The notes beneath the pieces were generated by a model. That model was given only the letters and a program-made list of their open reading frames with translations. It ran no database searches and was not told the DNA's origin. Below, one piece after another: positions 1 to 8,598 of a stretch of 64,000 bases of DNA (positions are counted from its first letter, which is position 1; the number at the start of each line of letters is the position of its first letter). The stretch lies in NCBI GenBank assembly GCA_964510375.1, contig CAZEBR010000003.1:1-64000 (forward strand), given 5' to 3'. Both the position numbers and the translations under genes were made by a program. The DNA is from CAYLJV01 sp964510375 (GTDB lineage: Archaea > Hadarchaeota > Hadarchaeia > Hadarchaeales > JAGGTB01).

Positions 1-1408
1 CGCTCAAATTCGGACCAACAAGCCTCAAAGGAGCATCGTCCTCGGGCAAAGCATCACCGTTTAGAAGATTCGCCACGATAATGTTTTCGTTTCTAGCTAT
101 CCTCGGGCTACTGAACTTGACTGAATAACCATCCTTGGCGATCACTTCCACTTCGTAGGTGTTATCCTCAGCGAGTTTATCGTTGAAGTCCATCCTATCA
201 TCGTCGTCTATCTGAGCGACAAGCCGCCAGATCGGAAGTCCTTTCCACGTGTCACCCTCATCTCCGTCGTAAGTCTTACCATGTTGATTCACGGCCGTCT
301 CGAACATCTTTTGATTCATTTCCGTGGAGATTTCGCCCTCGAGCGAGAGGGACCAGCCTTCCTCGGTTCCATCCTTGAAGATCAGTTTTATCTTGGCTAT
401 CTTACTGACCATCTCCCTACCGCTCAAATTCGGACCAACAAGCCTCAAAGGAGCATCGTCCTCGGGCAAAGCATCGTCGTTCTTCGTGTTGGCAACAAAG
501 ATGTCGTCGTTCCTGTCGATTTCTGCGGCGCTGAACTTCACGGAGTAACCGTCCTTGGCGATCACTTCCACCTCGTAAGCGTTTTCGTCGGCCAACTCGT
601 CATTGAAAGCTCCACCCATGTGCTTGTTTTTGTCGTCCACTCGTCCAGCCAGCAGGTAGAGCGGTACACCTTGCCATTCGTTACCTTCGCCGTCCGTCCA
701 GGTGACCCCGTGACAGCTCGGGGAGGCTCCGGATTCGAACGTTCCTCTGTCCATATCCTCGGTTATCGCACCTTCCAACGAGAGAGTATAGCTTTCCCCT
801 TCGACTTTAACAATTTCAATTTTTTCCGTCCATTTGATCCACCAGTGTCCGTCGGTGACTTGATTCTGAGAGTCCAATACTCCCACTCTCAGCGGGCCTA
901 TCTGGTCGGATAAAGGTTCTCCCTCTTTTTCGTAGAGAAGAGCCAATCTGAGACCAGATGCATCAACTTCGCTGCCGGTGCTGGGATCGTAGGTTATGAA
1001 ATCTCCGTTCATTACCTGCTCGTAACTAAAGGTCATGGAATAACCGTCCTTGGCGGTGACTTTTACGGCCTCTGAAGAGGATAATCCGCCTACTAGATCG
1101 CAAAGGGCCGTGAATGGAACGCCTTTGTATTCAACTGGTCCTGAAATGTTACCGACGCTATCCTTTATTCCACCCCAACCCTCGATGGTTTCCAGATTCT
1201 TGAACTCCTGCATTGTCAGTTTCTTTACCGTTCCGTCTCCTTTTACAGTCAGAGCGATCTCCGCAGGCTCGTTGTCAACAGGTTCATTGTCCGAAGGTCC
1301 GGTAGGTGCCTGAGTTCCGTCCTGAGTCAACAAGTAAGTTCCGACGCTCGAAACAGCGGCAGTAGCGGCTATCGCTACGATGATTCCGATTAATACTTTA
1401 TTTTCTAT
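1..1408 (-). CDS. Membrane-anchored tandem-repeat protein related to molybdopterin-binding oxidoreductase domains (3' end cut off)
   Basis: An open reading frame runs from 1408 off the left edge (about 469 codons, no stop reached). Residues 4-27 form one hydrophobic segment, so the protein is probably an extracytoplasmic anchored protein. After it come three related blocks of about 140 residues, each with a core like AKDGYSVKFS, a G-V-P-L/F segment and, in block 1, GHWWIKWTEKIEIV, which resembles the Oxidored_molyb (sulfite-oxidase-like) fold. A Cys-His pair (SCHGVTW) occurs in block 2 only, so cofactor binding is uncertain. The frame has no ATG, GTG or TTG between its upstream stop and the hydrophobic segment. 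AAGGTGG at 1413-1419 precedes an ATA at 1408, which I take as the start. The DNA at 1-55 repeats exactly at 421-475. Family assignment is moderate; substrate unknown. Confidence 0.6.
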   Translation of the reverse strand, partial: MENKVLIGIIVAIAATAAVSSVGTYLLTQDGTQAPTGPSDNEPVDNEPAEIALTVKGDGTVKKLTMQEFKNLETIEGWGGIKDSVGNISGPVEYKGVPFTALCDLVGGLSSSEAVKVTAKDGYSMTFSYEQVMNGDFITYDPSTGSEVDASGLRLALLYEKEGEPLSDQIGPLRVGVLDSQNQVTDGHWWIKWTEKIEIVKVEGESYTLSLEGAITEDMDRGTFESGASPSCHGVTWTDGEGNEWQGVPLYLLAGRVDDKNKHMGGAFNDELADENAYEVEVIAKDGYSVKFSAAEIDRNDDIFVANTKNDDALPEDDAPLRLVGPNLSGREMVSKIAKIKLIFKDGTEEGWSLSLEGEISTEMNQKMFETAVNQHGKTYDGDEGDTWKGLPIWRLVAQIDDDDRMDFNDKLAEDNTYEVEVIAKDGYSVKFSSPRIARNENIIVANLLNGDALPEDDAPLRLVGPNLS

Positions 1409-1449
1409 TTTACCACCTTACTGGCAGATTCGTTTTTAATCTAATAAGA

Positions 1450-1471
1450 GTTATGTTTATCAAAACATAAC
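1450..1471. promoter_or_regulatory. Perfect 9-bp inverted repeat between two divergent genes
   Basis: GTTATGTTT (1450-1458) and AAACATAAC (1463-1471) form a perfect inverted repeat with a 4-base spacer. It lies about 40 bases upstream of the anchored repeat protein, in the 209-base region it shares with the divergent Dph6-like gene. The position and symmetry suit a dimeric repressor site. No regulator is identified. Confidence 0.35.
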
Positions 1472-1617
1472 GATTCGTTACATGGATTCTCGGTACCCTC
1501 CAGGCCCAAAAGAGTTAGCTATTGTGAAATCGGGGGAAAATCATTCTCGGAGGATTGAATTCTGAAGGCTTATACCGTCTAATAACATGGAAATAATTTA
1601 ACTCGGAGGAGAAAATA

Positions 1618-2277
1618 TTGAAAGCTTTCGTTTCATGGAGCGGAGGAAAAGAAACCGCTCTTTCTTTATACAAAGCTCCAGAAGACGTTGACCCCTGTTA
1701 CCTGTTGAACATGGGATCTAAAAACGGTGAACGCTCTCATTCGCACGGAATTAAATCGAAGGTATTAATGCAACAATCGAAAGCAATAGACATTCCCCTC
1801 GTCCAAAGGAAAACGTCGTGGGGAAACTACGAAGAGAAATTTAAAGAATCCATCACGGAAATGAAAAAGGAAAACGTCGAGGCCGGTATCTTCGGGGACA
1901 TAGATATCCAAGGACACAGAGAATGGGTAGAGAGGATCTGTGAAGAAACGGGTATAAATCCGATACTCCCCCTGTGGAACGAAAAGAGAGAAAATATTCT
2001 CGAGGATTTTATCGACTCCGGTTTTAAAGCGATCGTCGTCTCCGCCCAAGCCGATTACGAAGAACTCTTGGGTCGCGAAATCGACGCGGAATTTTTAGAA
2101 GATTTAAAGAAACTGAAGGATTCCGATAAAGACTTTGACCTGTGCGGAGAAAGGGGAGAATACCATACATTCAGCTTCGACGGCCCCATCTTTAGAAATC
2201 CTCTCGAAATCAAAACGAAAGAAAAAATATTTGGTGAGGAAAACTGCCTCTTAGAAATTAGCGTCGGAAGCAATTAA
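1618..2277 (+). CDS. Dph6-like diphthine-ammonia ligase / ATP-binding protein
   Basis: This 219-residue protein starts with an ATP-binding PP-loop of N-type ATPase style (SWSGGKETALSLY, residues 6-18) and contains the EFLEDL...GERGEYHTFSFDGP pattern near residues 155-193 that marks the archaeal Dph6/MJ0570 family. Members catalyse, or are proposed to catalyse, the last amidation step making diphthamide on elongation factor 2. The TTG start at 1618 follows a strong GGAGGAG site at 1606-1612. DphB, the enzyme acting just before it, is encoded at 35398 in this window, which supports the assignment. Length fits the archaeal family, which lacks the C-terminal extension of the eukaryotic enzyme. 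Confidence 0.8.
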   Translation: MKAFVSWSGGKETALSLYKAPEDVDPCYLLNMGSKNGERSHSHGIKSKVLMQQSKAIDIPLVQRKTSWGNYEEKFKESITEMKKENVEAGIFGDIDIQGHREWVERICEETGINPILPLWNEKRENILEDFIDSGFKAIVVSAQADYEELLGREIDAEFLEDLKKLKDSDKDFDLCGERGEYHTFSFDGPIFRNPLEIKTKEKIFGEENCLLEISVGSN

Positions 2278-2353
2278 AAGAACTAATATTTCGAACCCAG
2301 ACAAGCGGCCCTATTTAACTTCAACCGGAGAAACAGCAAACAATAATCAATAA

Positions 2354-2475
2354 TGCCGGGGGCGGGAGTCGAACCCGCGACCTCGCGATATCCCACATCA
2401 TCTCGTGGATCAGCACTCACAACCGAGATATGGAGGTTATGAGTCGCGCGCTCTTACCACCTGAGCTACCCCGGC
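2354..2475 (-). tRNA. tRNA-Met(CAT), elongator, with an intron after position 37
   Basis: On the minus strand the acceptor GCCGGGG pairs with CCCCGGC (discriminator A), the D arm is GCTC/GAGC, the anticodon stem CGCGA/TCGCG encloses loop CTCATA(intron)A giving anticodon CAT, and the T arm is GCGGG-TTCGACT-CCCGC. An intron of about 48 bases interrupts the anticodon loop at the canonical 37/38 site, as in many archaeal elongator tRNA-Met genes. The CCA end is not encoded. The G1-C72 pair excludes a standard initiator tRNA. A CAT anticodon can also belong to tRNA-Ile2, which I consider less likely. Confidence 0.93.
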
Positions 2476-2539
2476 TCGCACGGTTTAATTATTTATCAAC
2501 GGGCTTAAAATTTATCTCATATTTCTGCCCCGAGGTATC

Positions 2540-3274
2540 CTAACTGGAACAATCCCTCCGGCCCACAAAATCATCAAAGTCCTCCTCAGCCTCGAAGACC
2601 TCGCACCCCCCCTCGTATCCGACGTATATCTCGTCGGCGACATCGGCGAATACCCCATTCTCGATTATTCCGGGAACCTCGTTCAAATCTCGCTCGAGTT
2701 CCGGGGGGTCCGAAACACCCTCCATTTCTACATCCAAAACGTAATTCCCGTTGTCCGTTACAAACGGGCCTCCCGAGGACGATTTCCTGAGCTTGACTTT
2801 ATCTCCAAACTTTTCCAGCAAACCCGCCGTGTAGTCCTTGGCGAAAGGAATAATCTCCACAGGAACGGGATGAGTGGACCCAAGAGCGTCAACCAGTTTG
2901 GTCTCGTCCACGACTATCGCGACCTTTTTGGCCGCGCTGGCCACGATTTTCTCCCTCGTGTGACATCCGCCGCCGCCCTTGATCATGTCAAAATTTGGAT
3001 CCACCTCGTCCGACCCGTCGATGGCCAGATCGAGCTCCGTATCCTTCCCGAGAGAGGAGACGTTCAAATCCATCCTCTCGGCCATCCTCTGAGTGGAGGT
3101 GGATGCGGCGGCGAACATAGCTCCGGAATTCCTCTCACCCAACTCCTTGACAACTTCGGCGAGGGTAGAGCCGGAGCCTAGGCCCACAAACATGTCGTCA
3201 TTCACGAGTTCGGCAGCTCGTTTCGCCGAGTTTCTCTTCCACACATTACGCTCGGTCATGACTTTCATGCCCAT
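2540..3274 (-). CDS. rpiA: Ribose-5-phosphate isomerase A
   Basis: The 244-residue protein interconverts ribulose 5-phosphate and ribose 5-phosphate. The family signature is clear: VGLGSGSTLAEVV near residues 30-43 (phosphate-binding loop), DLAIDGSDEVD (about 82-92), KGGGGCHTREKIVA (about 99-112) and a C-terminal GVFADVADEIYVG segment. Length matches archaeal and bacterial RpiA. It probably takes the ribulose 5-phosphate made by the Fae-Hps route (gene at 46785), the usual archaeal replacement for the oxidative pentose phosphate pathway. It is divergent from the CBS gene at 3403. No clear ribosome site precedes the ATG at 3274; in-frame ATGs follow three and six codons later, so the exact start is uncertain. 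Confidence 0.95.
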   Translation of the reverse strand: MGMKVMTERNVWKRNSAKRAAELVNDDMFVGLGSGSTLAEVVKELGERNSGAMFAAASTSTQRMAERMDLNVSSLGKDTELDLAIDGSDEVDPNFDMIKGGGGCHTREKIVASAAKKVAIVVDETKLVDALGSTHPVPVEIIPFAKDYTAGLLEKFGDKVKLRKSSSGGPFVTDNGNYVLDVEMEGVSDPPELERDLNEVPGIIENGVFADVADEIYVGYEGGCEVFEAEEDFDDFVGRRDCSS

Positions 3275-3373
3275 TTCTGACTACTTTCGAAAGAGGCGGC
3301 TGGAAGGTCGGCAACCGAGATAACCCTCGAAATAGAACTTCGGCTACATATATAAGGTAGGATTTAAAAAACC

Positions 3374-3388
3374 CTATCTGAAAGATAG
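3374..3388 (+). promoter_or_regulatory. Short palindrome just downstream of a TATA box
   Basis: CTATCT-gaa-AGATAG lies about 15 bases upstream of the CBS gene at 3403 and just downstream of an AT-rich TATA-like stretch (ATTTAAAAAA, 3362-3371). It sits near the expected transcription start and could be an operator or a small leader hairpin. The symmetry is plain; the function is inference. Confidence 0.25.
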
Positions 3389-3402
3389 TTTGGTGAAGAA
3401 AC

Positions 3403-3939
3403 ATGGACAGAAGCGTTCCCGTTAAAGACGCAATGACCGTAAACGTAATCACGGCAGATCCGTCGGCCTCGGTAATGGAAGTAGCCGATATAATGGTCAG
3501 ACAGGGAGTCGGCAGCGTAATCGTCCTTCAAAACGACGAGCCGATCGGGATTATATGTGAGAGAGACCTTCTCGAAAAGGTAATATCCTCGGACCAGAAG
3601 CCCAGCGAAGTGAAGGCGGAGGACATAATGGAGCGATCCTTGCTAACCACGTCGCCCGAAACCGACATGCTGGACGCCATGCGAAAGATGGTCAAGAACG
3701 ACATAGGACACCTTCCAGTAATAGATGACGGAAAACTAGCGGGAATAGTGACCGTTCAGGACGTCCTCGAAGTAACTCCACAGATACTTGAAATACTCCC
3801 GGAACGGGAGGAAATCGAACAGTCAGAAGAATCGATAGAGGAGAGCGTCTGCGAGATATGTGGTGAAACCAGAAAGCCGCTGGTTCAGTACGACAACAAA
3901 TGGATCTGCGAGGAATGTCGAGACTTCCTAGTCGGATAA
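3403..3939 (+). CDS. CBS-domain pair with C-terminal zinc ribbon
   Basis: This 178-residue cytosolic protein has two CBS repeats (about residues 8-65 and 72-130), each ending in the usual G-I-V/I-C/T-x-x-D-L/V pattern (for example EPIGIICERDLLE). A linker rich in Glu follows, then a C-terminal CxxC...CxxC zinc ribbon (CEIC and CEEC in residues 148-173). CBS pairs bind adenine nucleotides or related ligands and usually regulate a partner. The ribbon suggests nucleic-acid or protein contact, and such CBS-ribbon proteins are common in euryarchaea without a defined role. The ATG follows GGTGA at 3392-3396. The next gene is another CBS protein on the same strand, separated by about 120 bases with its own leader. 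Confidence 0.8.
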   Translation: MDRSVPVKDAMTVNVITADPSASVMEVADIMVRQGVGSVIVLQNDEPIGIICERDLLEKVISSDQKPSEVKAEDIMERSLLTTSPETDMLDAMRKMVKNDIGHLPVIDDGKLAGIVTVQDVLEVTPQILEILPEREEIEQSEESIEESVCEICGETRKPLVQYDNKWICEECRDFLVG

Positions 3940-4061
3940 AAAATCGCACCTTCTTTTATCTACTGTTTTGTATCCAGCCGACATTATTGGGATAAGTCAT
4001 AGGGAAAGATTGATAATTCTTGAACCCTTAAAAATAAACGGGTTATACGAGGTGATATTTT

Positions 4062-4967
4062 TTGCCCAGACCTACATCTGCAAGTTACAAGTCCAGGGAT
4101 AGGGGGTCTCTCGAATTTGAATCCAAGCTACATAAAAAAGAAGGACAGATAATGAAAATCGTCAGAGAGGACCCGATCACCATCTCACCCAGCTTTCTCA
4201 TAAAAGACGCCTCGGAAAAAATGGTCGATAAAGACGTGAGGAGGCTTCCGGTAACTTCACCAGGGACCAAAAAGCTTCACGGAATGCTGGTCTCCAGAAA
4301 CATCATTAATTTCCTAGGAGGCGGGGAAAAACACGAAATCATCGAAGAAAAACACGAGGGGAACTTCCTTTCCGCCATAAACGACCGGGTCAAAATCATA
4401 ATGGACGAAGACTGTCCTAGCGCACGGAAATCATTCACCATAGCAAAGGTCGCCAAGCTACTCCGGGACGAAGAAGTGGGGGGAGTGCCCGTTCTTAACG
4501 ACGAGGACGAGGTGGTGGGAATCGTGACCGAGCGAGAATTCGCCAGTTACATTCCTAATCCGGCCAAAACGACCGTCGGAGAACACATGACGGGAAAGGT
4601 AGTCACCGCCGAACCCGAGCTCTTCCTAGTAGATGCCATGAAAAGAATGATCTCGGAAGGTTTTAGAAGACTCCCGGTCGTGGAGAAGGGAAGACTCCAA
4701 GGGCTACTCACGTCCGTAGACATACTGGAATACTTCGCAACGAACGAAATGTTTAACCACATGGCGAGCGGGGACGCTTCGGATGCGCTCTCCATCGAAA
4801 TAAGCGAGATAATGACGAAAAACCCCATCACGACGGAACCCAAGGAAGATCTAGGAAAAGTGTCGAGGAGGATGGAAAGCGAAGGTCACAGTGGACTGCC
4901 GGTTCTGGATAACGGCGAACTAGTGGGAATAATAACCGAGCGGGACATACTTGAAATCCTGATTTGA
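4062..4967 (+). CDS. Four-CBS-domain protein
   Basis: The 301-residue protein has four CBS repeats in two pairs (about residues 30-90, 100-160, 170-225 and 245-301). Typical repeat ends are GIVTEREFASY, GLLTSVDILEY and GIITERDILEI. The N-terminus is basic and Ser-rich (RPTSASYKSRDRG). The TTG start at 4062 follows GAGGTGAT at 4049-4056. Such stand-alone tandem CBS proteins act as adenylate-type ligand sensors in archaea, but partner and ligand are unknown. The gene is co-oriented with the CBS-ribbon gene upstream and convergent with the AIR-synthase relative downstream. Confidence 0.8.
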   Translation: MPRPTSASYKSRDRGSLEFESKLHKKEGQIMKIVREDPITISPSFLIKDASEKMVDKDVRRLPVTSPGTKKLHGMLVSRNIINFLGGGEKHEIIEEKHEGNFLSAINDRVKIIMDEDCPSARKSFTIAKVAKLLRDEEVGGVPVLNDEDEVVGIVTEREFASYIPNPAKTTVGEHMTGKVVTAEPELFLVDAMKRMISEGFRRLPVVEKGRLQGLLTSVDILEYFATNEMFNHMASGDASDALSIEISEIMTKNPITTEPKEDLGKVSRRMESEGHSGLPVLDNGELVGIITERDILEILI

Positions 4968-4983
4968 TATTCGTTTCGGACCA

Positions 4984-5970
4984 TCAAAAAACCTTCCACA
5001 GCTCGTCCTGTTCGGGAAAACTCACGGGATTCCCATCCATCTCCCTTTTTTCTTTATCTTTTAGGATCTCGCCGACCTGAGCCGCCTTTATCCCTTCATC
5101 CTCCAACGCCTCGGCAACGGAATCGGCGTCACCTGGCGATACTGATATCAATAAGCTCCCCGAGGAAATGGTTTTCAAAGGATCGATCCCGAAAAAATCG
5201 CATATTTCCCTAGTTTCTTTTTCTATAGGAATTTTATCAGAATAAACGGTAAATCCGACGTTCGATGCGTCCACGAGCTCGTAAAGGCCACCCAAAAACC
5301 CACCTTCAGTCACGTCGTGCATCGCATGGACCTCACCTGACTTTATAGCTGTTAAAGCCTCGTTCACGACGCTCAATTTTTTCCTATACCCCTTTGCCCT
5401 ATTTACCGTATCCGGATTGAGTTGCTCCACCAGTTCGTCCTCCCTGTCCGAGGCCAAGATAAAGGTCCCCTCAATAGCGACCGACTTCGTGAGGATAATC
5501 TTGTCTCCCGGTTTCGCCCCCGAGGCCGAAACCCAGCGGTCCTTCGGGGCTTCGCCGATCATAGACCCAGATATCAAAACTCTCTCCAACCTAGGAGTAA
5601 CCTCCGTGTGACCCCCGACCAGCGATACGCCCAATTCCTCACAGCCTTCCTTTACCTCCTCGATAATCCTCCTCAAATCCGAACGTGTCGAACCCTCGGG
5701 AAGGAAAAGCGTTAACAGAAACCACTCGGGAGAAGCCCCCATCGCCGCAACGTCGTTGGCATTGACGTGAACTGAAAGCCACCCGGGATTCTCAATCGCA
5801 CCGGTTATGGGATCAGAAGAAAGAACCATGACCCTGTCCTCCATCTCAATCACCGAGGCGTCCTGTCCGACGTCAGGACCGACCAGCACGCGATCGTCCT
5901 CAAAATCCAACTCGGGAAAAACCAACTCCGCCAACTCGTAGGGGCTCACTTTACCTGATGGAAATTCCAT
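4984..5970 (-). CDS. AIR synthase / ThiL / HypE-superfamily ATP-dependent enzyme
   Basis: About 328 residues with the two-domain PurM/ThiL/HypE fold. Visible are GPDVGQDASVIE near the N-terminus, SDPITGA, the NANDVAAMGASPEW metal/ATP segment, SLVGGHTEVTP and HDVTEGGFLGGLYEL. These fit archaeal AIR-synthase-related proteins. The C-terminus lacks the terminal Pro-x-x-Cys of HypE, so it is not a hydrogenase cyanide-ligand enzyme, and it is not an obvious ThiL or PurM. The ATG at 5970 lies about 23 bases after a TATA-like TTTATATG, which suggests a leaderless transcript; a TTG three codons upstream is possible. It converges on the CBS gene. The substrate cannot be named from sequence. Confidence 0.7.
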   Translation of the reverse strand: MEFPSGKVSPYELAELVFPELDFEDDRVLVGPDVGQDASVIEMEDRVMVLSSDPITGAIENPGWLSVHVNANDVAAMGASPEWFLLTLFLPEGSTRSDLRRIIEEVKEGCEELGVSLVGGHTEVTPRLERVLISGSMIGEAPKDRWVSASGAKPGDKIILTKSVAIEGTFILASDREDELVEQLNPDTVNRAKGYRKKLSVVNEALTAIKSGEVHAMHDVTEGGFLGGLYELVDASNVGFTVYSDKIPIEKETREICDFFGIDPLKTISSGSLLISVSPGDADSVAEALEDEGIKAAQVGEILKDKEKREMDGNPVSFPEQDELWKVF

Positions 5971-6179
5971 ATCGATCAATGTTTACATATAAATTTCCAG
6001 AGTAAAAACTATCACTCCGGCAGTAACTTTCTTCAAAAGAATCAGACAGACTCTTTCAAAACTTCAACCCAACATTAAAAATAATAGAAGGACGGAGGGT
6101 ATTGGAAGGATTTCGATAATCCGCCTTCTGATATCCTCCGTTCCGGAAAACATCTATCATGTTCAACTTCGGCTTTTGA

Positions 6180-6941
6180 TCAACTGGCGGTCTTTCCGCC
6201 GTCGATGCTCAGAACGGCACCGGTAGAATATCCGAGCTCGTCGGCGGCCATACAAAGGACTGCGCTCGCGATCTCCTCGGGCTCACCCAACCGATTCATC
6301 GGTCGGATTGATTCCATGGACTTCTTCATTTCTTCTCGGTCTTCAGCATCTTCGAGAATCCCTTCGACCAAAGGAGTGTAGGTAGTCCCGGGACAAACCA
6401 CATTTGCTCGTATTCCTTCTTCCGCGAAATCGATCGCAATAGACTTCGTCAAATGGATTACTCCGGCTTTGGATACATTGTAGGCCACTTGGTTATCGAA
6501 AGCATCGAGGCCGGCTTCGGAACCTATAGTTACGATCACACCTTCTCCCTCGGGATTCATGTGTTCGCTCAGAACGTATTTAGAAACTAGGAAAACGCCG
6601 TCCAAATTGACGCTCAAAGTCTGTCTCCAGTCTTCAAAGGAGATGTCCTCTATATTTCCGGCCATGAAAATCCCTGCATTATTGATCAGGACATCGATAA
6701 CTCCCTGTTTTTCCCTAACTTTCTCTATCATTTCTTTTACTTCATCCTCTTTGCTTACATCCGCATAATAGAACTTGGCTCTCTCCCCTAGTTCGTCGGC
6801 CGTTTCCTTTCCTTTTTCCCGATCGATTCCTACTATTGCAATTCTCGAACCTGCATCGTGAAACTTTTCGCAGATAGCCTTTCCTATACCTTTCTCACCG
6901 CCTGTTACCAAAACGAGTTTATCCTCCAGAGAGGGGAACAA
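6180..6941 (-). CDS. SDR-family NAD(P)-dependent oxidoreductase (FabG-like)
   Basis: A classical short-chain dehydrogenase of about 253 residues. It has the Rossmann motif TGGEKGIG near residue 14, NNAGIF (about 85-90), the catalytic Ser (TIGSEAG), YNVSK (YxxxK, about 153-157) and a C-terminal STGAVLSIDGG. The acidic Asp-Arg (VGIDREKG) after strand 2 leaves NAD against NADP use open. The TTG at 6941 lies five bases after AGGTGA, so I prefer it to the GTG three codons upstream, which overlaps that site. It is monocistronic and the substrate is unknown; 3-oxoacyl or sugar-alcohol substrates are typical of the group. Confidence 0.85.
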   Translation of the reverse strand: MFPSLEDKLVLVTGGEKGIGKAICEKFHDAGSRIAIVGIDREKGKETADELGERAKFYYADVSKEDEVKEMIEKVREKQGVIDVLINNAGIFMAGNIEDISFEDWRQTLSVNLDGVFLVSKYVLSEHMNPEGEGVIVTIGSEAGLDAFDNQVAYNVSKAGVIHLTKSIAIDFAEEGIRANVVCPGTTYTPLVEGILEDAEDREEMKKSMESIRPMNRLGEPEEIASAVLCMAADELGYSTGAVLSIDGGKTAS

Positions 6942-7127
6942 TACTATCACCTATCGATACTATTCTTCCCTCGATTTAAAATATTTTAGATTGAAATCGT
7001 GCCAACCGTTAGGATTATCTCCATATCAAAATTATTTTCCTAAGATCATCGTAAACGCAAGCGTGGGAATCGCCGAATGAATAACATCAAAAATAACAAA
7101 AACAGCAACTCAGAACTAACTAATTGT

Positions 7128-7198
7128 GCGACCGTGGTCCAGCGGCAAGACTCTGGCTTCCCGAGCCAGCGACCCGGGTTCAAATCCCGGCGGTCGCA
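7128..7198 (+). tRNA. tRNA-Gly(CCC)
   Basis: Acceptor GCGACCG pairs with CGGTCGC, discriminator A. The D arm is GTCC/AGAC-like, the anticodon stem CTGGC/GCCAG encloses TTCCCGA giving anticodon CCC, and the T arm is CCGGG-TTCAAAT-CCCGG. No intron, and CCA is not fully encoded. The gene stands alone between SDR and DUF2148. Confidence 0.95.
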
Positions 7199-7355
7199 CC
7201 TTTTTACCTATCCTGACGAGGAGTTAAAATCACTATACTGAACTCTCAGAAATCAGTTTCATTCCTTATCAGAGTTCCCACCGATGACCGAGAGGTAAAA
7301 ATCAACCCAAGGACTTTAAGCACTAATTTTATTACCACCCGTTGAGGTGAACGAT

Positions 7356-7868
7356 TTGGAATCAAATCCTATGGAAGAAATAGCAGAACTCATGAAAATT
7401 TCCGGAAAAACCGCGCCGAAATCGGGAGGTATCGATTCGCTAACTTTTGAGATCGTCAAAGGCGAAGAACTGGAAAAATTGGGGAACGAGATGATTGAAG
7501 CGGGACATGAAGATGTACTAGAAAAAAATGGAAAGGACCTCCTAGAAAGCGATGCCGTTCTTCTAATCGGAATCAATAAACACGAGGGTCTCGGCCTCGA
7601 TTGCGGGGGTTGTGGGTTTGAAAGCTGTCAGGAGTTTAACGAAGCCGAAAAAGTGGATGAAGGCTTTCAAGGACCTAACTGTATCTTTAAAATTCTGGAT
7701 CTAGGCGTAGCCTTGGGATCCGCCGCAAAGACCGCCTCCATACACAACGTCGACAGCAGAATGATGGTTTCCGTCGGTATCGTCGCCAAGGAACTGAACC
7801 TTATCGACGCAACCGTAGTCATCGGCCTTCCAATATCCGCACAGCAAAAAAGCCCCTACTTCGATTAG
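7356..7868 (+). CDS. DUF2148 ferredoxin-domain protein
   Basis: A 170-residue protein of the DUF2148 family (uncharacterised archaeal/bacterial protein containing a ferredoxin domain). The cysteine cluster CGGCGFESC sits in the middle of the chain, followed by a further Cys in GPNCIFKILDLGVALGSA; together these could hold a [4Fe-4S] cluster. The C-terminal GLPISAQQKSPYFD is typical of the family. The TTG at 7356 is five bases after GAGGTGA; a GTG at 7347 lies inside that site and is less likely. No membrane segments. The biochemical role is not established. Confidence 0.8.
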   Translation: MESNPMEEIAELMKISGKTAPKSGGIDSLTFEIVKGEELEKLGNEMIEAGHEDVLEKNGKDLLESDAVLLIGINKHEGLGLDCGGCGFESCQEFNEAEKVDEGFQGPNCIFKILDLGVALGSAAKTASIHNVDSRMMVSVGIVAKELNLIDATVVIGLPISAQQKSPYFD

Positions 7869-7992
7869 CTGTACCGGGAATCCGAAAAATATCGGAGATA
7901 ATGTGTACTAACCAAGTTAATTAACTGCCACGAATTCAACAACAGTAAATAAGAAGTTTATAGAAGAAAGGTTCCGGAGACCAGATTAAAAA

Positions 7993-8598
7993 ATGGGATC
8001 AAAGATCAAAGCCGTCCTATTCGACATGGACGGAGTATTAATTGACTCTTTCGAGGTACTATATTACGCCCTAAAGGAAACTAGTGAGAAATTCAGCGGA
8101 AAGGGCCTAGATAGAAACGAATTTGCAGAAAAATACTGGGGAGAAAAGCTGGAAATCAAGGTAAATAACTGGTGGGAAGAGGAGGGTACCGACTACTACT
8201 TCTCTAAAATAGACGAGCATATTCATAGAGCAAAATTAATACCGGGTGTAGAGAAGGCAATTAACTCCTTATCTCAAAAACGGGGTGTAGTAACGAACGG
8301 CCCGGAAGGATACACGGAAAACTTTCTATCTCACTTTGGTTTGAAGAAGTACTTCGACGTAATAATCTGCTCGGACGATGTGGAAAAAATCAAACCGGAC
8401 GCCGAACCGATCCTCAGGGCCTGTGGAATACTGAACGTAGAACCCGAAAAAACCGTCTTTGTCGGAGACACGAAAAAGGACGTGAAGGCGGGGAGGTCCG
8501 CCGGTTGTACCGTTATCGGCCTGGGAGTTCAAGGAGATTATAAGATTGAACACATGGACGAACTGCCTGAAATCATGTCAGAGATACAGAACACCTGA
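7993..8598 (+). CDS. HAD-superfamily phosphatase (phosphoglycolate phosphatase-like)
   Basis: A 201-residue HAD hydrolase. Motif I is FDMDGVLIDS (nucleophile Asp and the following Asp), motif II is VVTNG, the motif III lysine sits in KIKPDAEPI, and motif IV is FVGDTKKDVKAG. An alpha-helical cap lies between motifs I and II. This set predicts a small-molecule phosphomonoesterase of the Gph/PGP type. Substrate cannot be fixed. The gene is alone, with weak ribosome-site signal before the ATG. Confidence 0.82.
   Translation: MGSKIKAVLFDMDGVLIDSFEVLYYALKETSEKFSGKGLDRNEFAEKYWGEKLEIKVNNWWEEEGTDYYFSKIDEHIHRAKLIPGVEKAINSLSQKRGVVTNGPEGYTENFLSHFGLKKYFDVIICSDDVEKIKPDAEPILRACGILNVEPEKTVFVGDTKKDVKAGRSAGCTVIGLGVQGDYKIEHMDELPEIMSEIQNT

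Noticed and set aside
1..475. 420-base periodic DNA repeat as a possible CRISPR or satellite
   Set aside because: The repeat follows codon phase of one protein and is explained by duplicated domains; no spacer-repeat pattern occurs anywhere in the window.
281..913. Long plus-strand open frame inside the first gene
   Set aside because: The minus-strand frame here carries a membrane anchor, conserved repeat blocks and a ribosome site; the plus frame is its shadow.
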